A DNA stretch of 64,000 bases, taken from contig CAWDAN010000001.1 in the NCBI GenBank assembly GCA_963800335.1, positions 558,001 to 622,000 of the forward strand. The letters are read 5' to 3'. The position numbers and the translations under genes were made by a program. Origin of the DNA: Flavisphingopyxis sp963800335 (GTDB lineage Bacteria > Pseudomonadota > Alphaproteobacteria > Sphingomonadales > Sphingomonadaceae). A model generated the notes under the pieces. That model made no database searches, was not told the DNA's origin, and saw only the letters and a list, made by a program, of their open reading frames with translations. Numbering within the stretch: the first letter of the stretch is position 1; each line of letters starts with the position of its first letter. Shown one piece after another: positions 59,066 to 64,000 of this stretch.

Positions 59066-59569
59066 ATGAAAGCGATCAACGGGCGGACGCCCATTTCCTG
59101 GGTGCTGGCACTGGCGATACTGCCGCTGCCGCTGGCGGCGTGCGGTTCGACTGGCGGCAATGCCGAGGCGGTCACCAGCGACGCGGGTCTCAAGGTGATT
59201 CCGGTGACGGTCACGCAGAACGGCAAGGAACACGTGTTTTCGACCGAGGTCGCAGCGACCCCCGAGCAGCAGGAACAGGGGTTGATGTACCGCAAGGCGC
59301 TGGCGCCCGACGCGGCGATGCTGTTTCCCTTTCCCCAGCCCAAATACGCCAGTTTCTGGATGAAGAACACGCTGATCCCGCTCGACATCGTCTATGTCCG
59401 CAGCGACGGAACGATCGACAAGATCGCCGAGAATACGGTGCCGATGTCGGAGGTCCCCGTCGCCAGCGGCGGCGAGGTCGCGGCGGTCCTCGAACTGGCG
59501 GGCGGCACCGCCGAACGGCTGGGGATCGATGAAGGTGCGACGGTCAACTGGACACTGCCGACGCCGTGA
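59066..59569 (+). CDS. DUF192-family lipoprotein
   Basis: 167 residues. Lipobox LAAC after a hydrophobic signal. The DUF192 domain shows ATPEQQEQGLMYRKAL, MLFPFPQPKYASFWMKNTLIPLDIVYVRSDG and LELAGGTAERLGIDEG. An ATG six bases upstream abuts the GGAAGG ribosome site, so the second ATG, six bases away from it, is preferred. Extracytoplasmic protein of unknown function. Coupled to recX. Confidence 0.9.
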   Translation: MKAINGRTPISWVLALAILPLPLAACGSTGGNAEAVTSDAGLKVIPVTVTQNGKEHVFSTEVAATPEQQEQGLMYRKALAPDAAMLFPFPQPKYASFWMKNTLIPLDIVYVRSDGTIDKIAENTVPMSEVPVASGGEVAAVLELAGGTAERLGIDEGATVNWTLPTP

Positions 59570-59583
59570 GCGCGGCTTTTCGG

Positions 59584-59612
59584 TTGCGAGCAGGGCGACA
59601 GTGGCGCTAAAC
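59584..59612 (+). promoter_or_regulatory. Candidate promoter of the NDUFA12 gene, near-leaderless
   Basis: TTGCGA (59584-59589), 17-base spacer, CTAAAC (59607-59612). The ATG begins eight bases after the -10 hexamer, about where transcription would start, so the mRNA may have almost no leader. No ribosome site is seen before the ATG. The -10 context CGCTAAACGCCGC is identical to that upstream of rplJ. Confidence 0.5.
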
Positions 59613-59620
59613 GCCGCGCC

Positions 59621-60004
59621 ATGAGCTTCCTCGGCAAGATATTCACCTGGTGGGACGGTGCCACGATCGGCACCGCGCTGGATAGCTGGCGATTCGGCAA
59701 CAAGGTTGGCGAAGACGTCGCGGGCAACACCTATTTCATGGCCAAGGACGGCAAGCGCCGCTGGGTGATCTATGCCGGCTCCAACGACGCCAGCCAGATC
59801 CCGCCCGAATGGCATGGCTGGATCCACGGGACCTTTGACGAAGTGCCCGAAAGCTTCCTGCCGCCGCCGCACATCTGGGAAAAACCCCCGACCGGCAATC
59901 TGACCGGCACGCCGCGCGCTTACCGTCCGCAGGGTGCGCTCGAAGCGGGCGGCGTCCGTGCCGCGGCGACCGGCGACTATGAAGCCTGGTCGCCCGAGGG
60001 CTGA
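59621..60004 (+). CDS. NADH:ubiquinone oxidoreductase NDUFA12-type subunit
   Basis: 127 residues. IFTWWDGATIGTAL, GNTYFMAKDGKRRWVIYAG and PPEWHGWIHGTFDEVP are family-defining for NDUFA12/B17.2, an accessory subunit of complex I shared by mitochondria and alphaproteobacteria. It binds the membrane side of the peripheral arm. The stop directly precedes the DUF2155 start, so both are translated from one mRNA. Confidence 0.95.
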   Translation: MSFLGKIFTWWDGATIGTALDSWRFGNKVGEDVAGNTYFMAKDGKRRWVIYAGSNDASQIPPEWHGWIHGTFDEVPESFLPPPHIWEKPPTGNLTGTPRAYRPQGALEAGGVRAAATGDYEAWSPEG

Positions 60005-60634
60005 ATGCGCGCGCCCGGGATGTTCCGTTTTGCGGCCACAGCGTCGATCGCGCTGATGCTGGTTTCGGCATGTAGCGGCGGCGACCTGCCCGACCAGAAG
60101 AAGGGCGGATCCGAGGTTCCCGAATCGCTGCGCGATGCCAAGCTCGCACAAGCCGCGACACCGATCCCCGGCGTCACGCCGATGGCCGAACGGACCGCGG
60201 TGCTCGGCCTGCTCAACAAGCGCAACGGGCTGACGCAGGACATCGAATTGAAGCCCGGCGAGGCACGGCGGATCGACAAGGTCGTCATCCAGCTGCGCGC
60301 GTGCGAGACGACGCCGCCCTGGGAAACGCCGGCCGAGACCGGGGCCTTCGTGCGGCTGTTCGTCGCCGGGGCGGACAACCAGATGAAGCGCGTGTTTTCA
60401 GGCTGGCTGTTCCAGAAACGTCCCGAGCGCAATGTCATCGAACACCCGATATACGACGTTTACGTCAAGAGTTGCACGATGACTTTCCCGGGCGTTGCCG
60501 CCGAGCCTTCGACTGACGCGGCCAAGCCCGCGGCCAAATCGTCGAGCGCGGCAAACTCCGCTGCGGCGAACGGCGGTGCTGGCGGCAGCGACGCGCCGGC
60601 GGGAACCGATTCGGCGCCCGACACCGCGCAATAG
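60005..60634 (+). CDS. DUF2155 family lipoprotein
   Basis: 209 residues. Signal peptide with lipobox VSAC. The DUF2155 domain has LLNKRNGLTQDIELKPGEA, VIQLRACETTPPWETPAETGAF and VFSGWLFQKRPERNVIEHPIYDVYVKSC. The last ~45 residues are Ala/Ser/Gly-rich and low complexity. This tail is encoded on the strand opposite to the 3' end of aat, an overlap of 175 bases. Envelope protein of unknown function, conserved next to NDUFA12 in alphaproteobacteria. Confidence 0.92.
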   Translation: MRAPGMFRFAATASIALMLVSACSGGDLPDQKKGGSEVPESLRDAKLAQAATPIPGVTPMAERTAVLGLLNKRNGLTQDIELKPGEARRIDKVVIQLRACETTPPWETPAETGAFVRLFVAGADNQMKRVFSGWLFQKRPERNVIEHPIYDVYVKSCTMTFPGVAAEPSTDAAKPAAKSSSAANSAAANGGAGGSDAPAGTDSAPDTAQ

Positions 60635-61203
60635 AGTCGCTGGCGATAGGTTTCGCGGTCGATCTCGATCGCTCCCAGCGACGCGAGATGCGGCGTCATG
60701 AACTGGCAGTCGAGCAGGGTGAAGCCGCCAACGCGTAATCGCGCGACGAGATAGGCGAGCGCCACTTTCGACGCGTCGGTCGCGCGGCTGACCATCAATT
60801 CGCCAAAAAACGCGCCGCCGAGCGTGACCCCGTAAAGCCCGCCGACTAATTCGCCGCCGGCGTTCGGATCGCCGTCCCAGCATTCGATCGAGTGCGCGTG
60901 GCCGATTGCGTGGAGCGCGGCGTAGCTGCGTTCGATTTCGCCGCTGATCCACGTCGAAGGCCGGTCGGGCGCGGCCTCGGCGCACAAGGCGACGACACGG
61001 TCGAAGGCGCGGTCGGCGGTGACGACGAAGCGATCGGCGGCAAGGGTTTTCCTGAGCGAGCGCGAAGGGCAGAAGCTGTCGAGCGGGAGGATCGCGCGGC
61101 GTTCGGGCTCGACCCAGAACACCTCGTCGTCGTCGCGATCGTCGGACATCGGGAAGATCCCCATCGCATAAGCGCGCAGCAGCAGGTCGGGAGCAAGCGT
61201 CAT
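60460..61203 (-). CDS. aat: Leucyl/phenylalanyl-tRNA--protein transferase
   Basis: 247 residues. It moves Leu or Phe from tRNA to the N-terminus of proteins with basic first residues, marking them for ClpAP. Motifs: LLLRAYAMGIFPMSDD, WVEPERRAILPLD, GHAHSIECWDGD, LVGGLYGVTLGGAFFGELMVS and LLDCQFMTPHLASLGA. After the normal domain end there is a tail of about 50 residues (PAGASLPPAPPFAAAEF, ending GKVIVQLLT) that lies opposite the DUF2155 reading frame. Upstream is the divergent tRNA-Trp. Confidence 0.94.
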   Translation of the reverse strand: MTLAPDLLLRAYAMGIFPMSDDRDDDEVFWVEPERRAILPLDSFCPSRSLRKTLAADRFVVTADRAFDRVVALCAEAAPDRPSTWISGEIERSYAALHAIGHAHSIECWDGDPNAGGELVGGLYGVTLGGAFFGELMVSRATDASKVALAYLVARLRVGGFTLLDCQFMTPHLASLGAIEIDRETYRQRLYCAVSGAESVPAGASLPPAPPFAAAEFAALDDLAAGLAASVEGSAATPGKVIVQLLT

Positions 61204-61304
61204 CGCGCCCGCTTGCCGCCTTGGTCCGGTGACCGCAATGGCGAAATCGGTGCTCTAGCGGCTTGAACACGAGCGCACACGGGGCTATGCGCCGTCGCCG
61301 CTGC

Positions 61305-61380
61305 AGGAGTGTAGCTCAGTTGGTAGAGCATCGGTCTCCAAAACCGAGGGCCCACGGTTCGAGTCCGTGCACTCCTGCCA
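61305..61380 (+). tRNA. tRNA-Trp (anticodon CCA)
   Basis: Acceptor stem AGGAGTG pairs with CACTCCT; the D arm contains TAGCTCAGTTGGTAGAGCA; the anticodon loop CTCCAAA has anticodon CCA; the T arm contains GGTTCGAGTCC. CCA is encoded at the 3' end. Followed by secE-nusG, the usual arrangement in proteobacteria. Confidence 0.97.
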
Positions 61381-61427
61381 TTACGCCATTGCGCACACGG
61401 CGCGTGGCGAGCGATCGCACACTTGCC

Positions 61428-61455
61428 TTGCAAAGGCCGGCGTCGCTCGCTAAAT
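61428..61455 (+). promoter_or_regulatory. Candidate promoter of secE-nusG
   Basis: TTGCAA (61428-61433), 16-base spacer, CTAAAT (61450-61455), about 120 bases before the secE start. It lies in the 194-base gap between tRNA-Trp and secE, which holds nothing else recognisable. Confidence 0.45.
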
Positions 61456-61574
61456 GGCGCGGCACGCGGACATGGGAGACTGACGCTTCCCCGGCCCTGG
61501 TATCGACCGGAGCGGGGGGCGGCGCATATCCCGAAAAGGTCCGCATAACGCATTTTCAAAAGGTCGCGATTACG

Positions 61575-61772
61575 GTGGCAAGGGTCAATCCAGGCGAATT
61601 CATCCGGCAGGTCCGGGCCGAGACGGCGAAGGTCGTCTGGCCGACTGGGCCCGACACGATGCGTACCGCTATCATGGTGCTGATCATGACGGCGTTGCTC
61701 GGCTTGTTCTTCCTTGGCGTCGATGCTGTGTTCAGCTGGATCGTCTCGGGCCTCATCGCCCTCGCTTCCTAA
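61575..61772 (+). CDS. secE: Preprotein translocase subunit SecE
   Basis: 65 residues from a GTG start, giving VARVNPGEFIRQVRAETAKV. The amphipathic helix with VRAETAKVVWPTG and the single membrane helix (TAIMVLIMTALLGLFFLGVDAVFSWIV-type) match the short alphaproteobacterial SecE. It clamps SecY in the inner membrane. AAAAGG lies 11 bases upstream, a weak site. Followed by nusG after 19 bases. Confidence 0.95.
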   Translation: MARVNPGEFIRQVRAETAKVVWPTGPDTMRTAIMVLIMTALLGLFFLGVDAVFSWIVSGLIALAS

Positions 61773-61791
61773 AGTCACGGATAAAGCACCT

Positions 61792-62328
61792 ATGTCGCGT
61801 TGGTACATCATTCACGCCTATTCGGGCTTCGAGGGCAAGGTTCGCGACGCGATCCTGACCGAAGCCAAGCGGCTCGGCCTCGAGCATCTGGTCGAGGACG
61901 TCGAGGTTCCGACCGAGACCGTCACCGAGGTGCGCCGCGGCAAGAAGGTCCAGTCCGAACGCAAGTTCTTCCCGGGCTATGTCCTCGCCAAGCTGGCGAT
62001 GAACGACGACGTCTATCACCTCGTCAAGAACACGCCCAAGGTCACCGGCTTCCTGGGATCGAGCGGCAAGCCGATCCCGATCACCGAAGCCGAAGCGGCG
62101 CGCATCCTCAATTCGAAGGAAGAGGCAGCGGCCAAGCCCAAGACGCAGATCCGCGTCGATTACGAGATTGGCGACCAGGTCAAGGTGCTCGACGGTCCGT
62201 TCGCCAGCTTCAACGGCGTCGTCGAGGAACTCGATTTCGACAAGGCCAAGGTCAAGGTGTCGGTGTCGATCTTCGGCCGCGCAACGCCGGTCGAACTCGA
62301 TTTCGAACAGGTCGAACTGGCCAAGTAA
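61792..62328 (+). CDS. nusG: Transcription termination/antitermination factor NusG
   Basis: 178 residues. N-terminal NGN domain MSRWYIIHAYSGFEGKVRD with FFPGYVLAKLAMND and a C-terminal KOW domain GDQVKVLDGPFASFNGVVEELD. It links RNA polymerase with Rho and with the ribosome. The start is the ATG that gives the standard N-terminus. It stands between secE and the L11-L1 genes as in most bacteria. Confidence 0.97.
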   Translation: MSRWYIIHAYSGFEGKVRDAILTEAKRLGLEHLVEDVEVPTETVTEVRRGKKVQSERKFFPGYVLAKLAMNDDVYHLVKNTPKVTGFLGSSGKPIPITEAEAARILNSKEEAAAKPKTQIRVDYEIGDQVKVLDGPFASFNGVVEELDFDKAKVKVSVSIFGRATPVELDFEQVELAK

Positions 62329-62333
62329 TTTCC

Positions 62334-62349
62334 CGGGGCTTCGGCCCCG
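62334..62349. other. UUCG-type hairpin between nusG and rplK
   Basis: CGGGGC-TTCG-GCCCCG forms a very stable tetraloop hairpin six bases after the nusG stop, followed by a second dyad CTCCC/GGGAG. There is no T tract, so it is a processing or pausing element, or a 3' end stabiliser, rather than a proven terminator. The remaining 120 bases before rplK contain its ribosome site AAAGGAG. Confidence 0.5.
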
Positions 62350-62469
62350 CGAAGCGCTCCCTCGGGAGCATCCGTGCGGGAGGATGGGGTGATGCCTGTC
62401 CGTTTGACCGCTTAACATGATGGGCCGCCGCCAAGGCTATGGCCCAGATAGTGAGAAAGGAGCCATTTC

Positions 62470-62901
62470 ATGGCGAAGAAAATTACCGGCTATATCAAGC
62501 TGCAGGTACCTGCGGGGACGGCCAACCCGTCGCCGCCGATCGGCCCGGCCCTGGGCCAGCGCGGCGTCAACATCATGGAATTCTGCAAGGCGTTCAACGC
62601 CGCGACGAACGACCTTGAAAAGAACATGCCGATCCCGACGACGATCACCGTCTATGCCGATCGCAGTTTCTCGTTCACGACCAAGTCGCCCCCGGCGAGC
62701 TTCCTGATCAAGAAGGCCGCCAAGCTGAAATCGGGTTCGAAGGAGCCGGGCAAGATTTCGGCCGGAACGATCAAGCGTTCGCAGCTCAGCGAAATCGCCG
62801 AGCAGAAGATGGCTGATCTCAACGCCAACAACATCGAGCAGGCGACGAAGATCATCGAAGGCAGCGCCCGTTCGATGGGCCTCGAAGTGGTGGAGGGCTA
62901 A
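62470..62901 (+). CDS. rplK: 50S ribosomal protein L11
   Basis: 143 residues. MAKKITGYIKLQVPAGTANP, SPPIGPALGQRGVNIMEFCKAFN and the C-terminal RNA-binding domain with IAEQKMADLNANNIEQA and SARSMGLEV are standard. It binds the GTPase-associated centre of 23S rRNA. The AAAGGAG ribosome site is strong. Four bases separate its stop from rplA. Confidence 0.98.
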   Translation: MAKKITGYIKLQVPAGTANPSPPIGPALGQRGVNIMEFCKAFNAATNDLEKNMPIPTTITVYADRSFSFTTKSPPASFLIKKAAKLKSGSKEPGKISAGTIKRSQLSEIAEQKMADLNANNIEQATKIIEGSARSMGLEVVEG

Positions 62902-62905
62902 GATC

Positions 62906-63601
62906 ATGGCAAAGCTAACCAAGAAGCAGCAGACCGTCGCCAAGCTCGACAGTGAAAAGCTTTATGACGTCGCCGAGGCGATCAAGACGCTCAAGGAGCA
63001 CGTCTCGAAGAAGTTCGACGAGACGATCGAGGTCGCAATGAACCTCGGCGTCGATCCCCGCCATGCCGACCAGATGGTGCGCGGCGTCGTCACGCTGCCT
63101 TCGGGCACCGGCAAGGACGTCAAGGTTGCCGTCTTCGCCCGCGGCGACAAGGCCGACGAGGCCAAGGCCGCTGGTGCCGATGTCGTCGGTGCCGAGGACC
63201 TGATGGAAGCCATGCAGAATGGCGACCTCGATTACGGCCGCGTCATCGCGACGCCCGACATGATGGGCGTCGTCGGCCGGCTCGGTAAGGTCCTGGGTCC
63301 CAAGGGCCTGATGCCGAACCCGAAGCTGGGCACGGTCACCCCCAATGTTGCGCAAGCGGTCAAGGACGCCAAGGGCGGCCAGATCGAGTTCCGCGTTGAA
63401 AAGCAGGGCATCGTCCACGCCGGCATCGGCAAGGCGAGCTTCTCCGACGCCGACATCAAGAAGAACGCCGAGGCATTCTTCGACGCGATCGCCAAGGCCA
63501 AGCCGGCCGGCTCGAAGGGCCGCTACATCCGCAAGGTCACGCTGACTTCGTCGATGGGCCCCGGCCTCAAGATCGACACCTCGGGCATCGCGGGCGCGTA
63601 A
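62906..63601 (+). CDS. rplA: 50S ribosomal protein L1
   Basis: 231 residues. MNLGVDPRHADQMVRGVV, LPSGTGKDVKVAVFARG, the signature LGKVLGPKGLMPNPKLGTVT, and GSKGRYIRKVTLTSSMGPG identify L1. It forms the L1 stalk and can repress the L11 operon. The transcript ends in a strong terminator shortly after the stop. Confidence 0.98.
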   Translation: MAKLTKKQQTVAKLDSEKLYDVAEAIKTLKEHVSKKFDETIEVAMNLGVDPRHADQMVRGVVTLPSGTGKDVKVAVFARGDKADEAKAAGADVVGAEDLMEAMQNGDLDYGRVIATPDMMGVVGRLGKVLGPKGLMPNPKLGTVTPNVAQAVKDAKGGQIEFRVEKQGIVHAGIGKASFSDADIKKNAEAFFDAIAKAKPAGSKGRYIRKVTLTSSMGPGLKIDTSGIAGA

Positions 63602-63645
63602 AGACTTTCGCTCACAGTGCTACTTTGAGCGAGCTTGGAAAATGA

Positions 63646-63680
63646 AGGGGCCGGGGGTGCGAACCTCCGGCCCCTTTTTT
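63646..63680 (+). terminator. Rho-independent terminator of the rplK-rplA operon
   Basis: Stem GGGGCCGG (63647-63654) pairs with CCGGCCCC (63667-63674), extended by further pairs toward the loop, and is followed by six T residues. It lies 45 bases after the rplA stop. Confidence 0.93.
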
Positions 63681-63711
63681 CATGCTGCGCTTGCCTGGCC
63701 GGCGAACGGAG

Positions 63712-63738
63712 TTGACATCGCGCCGGGTTTCGCTAAAC
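63712..63738 (+). promoter_or_regulatory. Candidate promoter of the rplJ operon
   Basis: A consensus TTGACA (63712-63717) is followed after 15 bases by CTAAAC (63733-63738). It lies between the rplA terminator and the L10-type leader, where the rplJL transcript is expected to begin. Confidence 0.6.
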
Positions 63739-63749
63739 GCCGCCTCGCA

Positions 63750-63823
63750 CCGATGGGCTTGCCCGTCGGTACCGTCCGAGACAGTTGCTGGGGGTTTCCC
63801 CCTTAATTTGCAGCCAAGACGGG
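63750..63823 (+). promoter_or_regulatory. Ribosomal protein L10 leader (rplJ autoregulatory RNA)
   Basis: A hairpin at 63750-63769 (CCGATGGGC, loop, GCCCGTCGG) is followed by an outer stem CCGTC (63772-63776)/GACGG (63818-63822) enclosing CGAGACAGTTGC, a GGGGG/CCCCC hairpin and TTAATTTGCAGCCAA. This matches the general layout of the L10 leader, through which L10(L12)4 represses rplJL. rplJ itself is beyond the window. Assignment rests on position and structure by eye. Confidence 0.65.
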
Positions 63824-64000
63824 GTAGCGTTTCAGGTGGGTTCGCCCGCCGCGTCGGTTGACGATGGGCCAGATGGTCCGCTCGACTGGCCTTACTCTCC
63901 CCTTTGGACGTGATGGCAGGGCCGTTGGCCCATGCTTTCGCGCGTCATGTCGCTGTGCGGCGTGGCGGATTGAATAGCTGCATCGGGCCTGCCCGGTGCA
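63824..64000. other. Downstream part of the rplJ leader region, no gene seen
   Basis: No convincing start of rplJ (its usual N-terminus and ribosome site) appears before the window ends. The sequence is presumably untranslated leader. Confidence 0.5.

Noticed and set aside
62334..62349. The stable hairpin after nusG as an intrinsic terminator
   Set aside because: There is no T tract after it, so termination is not supported; it is listed only as a hairpin.

Overview
The window is about 65% GC and carries dense, alphaproteobacterial gene content. Markers are a CtrA-type cell-cycle regulator, an NDUFA12-type complex I accessory protein, an ATP12 chaperone for F1-ATPase assembly, DUF2155 and DUF3297 proteins, a fatty acyl-AMP ligase, and the secE-nusG-rplK-rplA block. 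Together these point to a chromosomal segment of a sphingomonad (Sphingomonas/Sphingopyxis-like). That is an inference from gene families, not from 16S or a database search. I see no prophage, IS element, integrase or CRISPR array.

Region by region. 0-9 kb: the 5' end of an FAD oxidoreductase behind a large secreted TolB-propeller/amidohydrolase, then L-serine dehydratase and a formaldehyde-detoxification operon (adhC, VOC protein, DUF4010 membrane protein, fghA). 9-16 kb: glycine-zipper protein, msrC, arfB, an RluA pseudouridine synthase, a double HD-domain protein, pirin, ctrA with inverted TTAACC half-sites and a good terminator, and a CorA-like transporter. 16-29.4 kb: M28 lipoprotein peptidase, small lipoprotein, sucC, etfBA, TonB-C-like protein, nhaA, an NfrB/NfrA-like glycosyltransferase and envelope protein pair, TSUP transporter with TIGR02186 protein, and a HerA-type ATPase.

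29.4-43 kb: VOC protein, SleB-type hydrolase, TlpA-like thioredoxin, argH, small lipoprotein, lysA, two thioesterases, acyl-CoA synthetase and enoyl-CoA hydratase, ATP12, RluC-type synthase and crcB, two PilZ proteins, and an NADPH-ferredoxin reductase. 42.8-45 kb: tRNA-Gln(CTG) followed by a little-characterised cluster (membrane-tethered LuxR-type regulator, two small unknown proteins, MarR-like protein). 45-56.4 kb: M49-like lipoprotein peptidase, XpaC/TelA, a PafA-like phosphatase, typA, DUF3297, a ParA-like ATPase and a GGDEF-EAL protein. 56.4-64 kb: fatty acyl-AMP ligase, recX, DUF192, NDUFA12, DUF2155, aat, tRNA-Trp, secE, nusG, rplK, rplA, then the promoter and L10-type leader of rplJ, which itself lies beyond the window.

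A striking property of the text itself: eight genes between about 29.9 and 54.5 kb are broken by single-base indels, ten events in all, while none of the genes on either side is. Several of them (argH, the ferredoxin reductase) are normally kept intact, so local sequence error is the simplest reading. The most interesting biology is the membrane-tethered regulator cluster at 43-45 kb, the reduced Nfr-like pair at 23-26 kb, the ctrA promoter dyads, a terminator-like hairpin in the typA leader, a promoter that would make the NDUFA12 mRNA leaderless, and a 175-base antiparallel coding overlap between the DUF2155 gene and aat.
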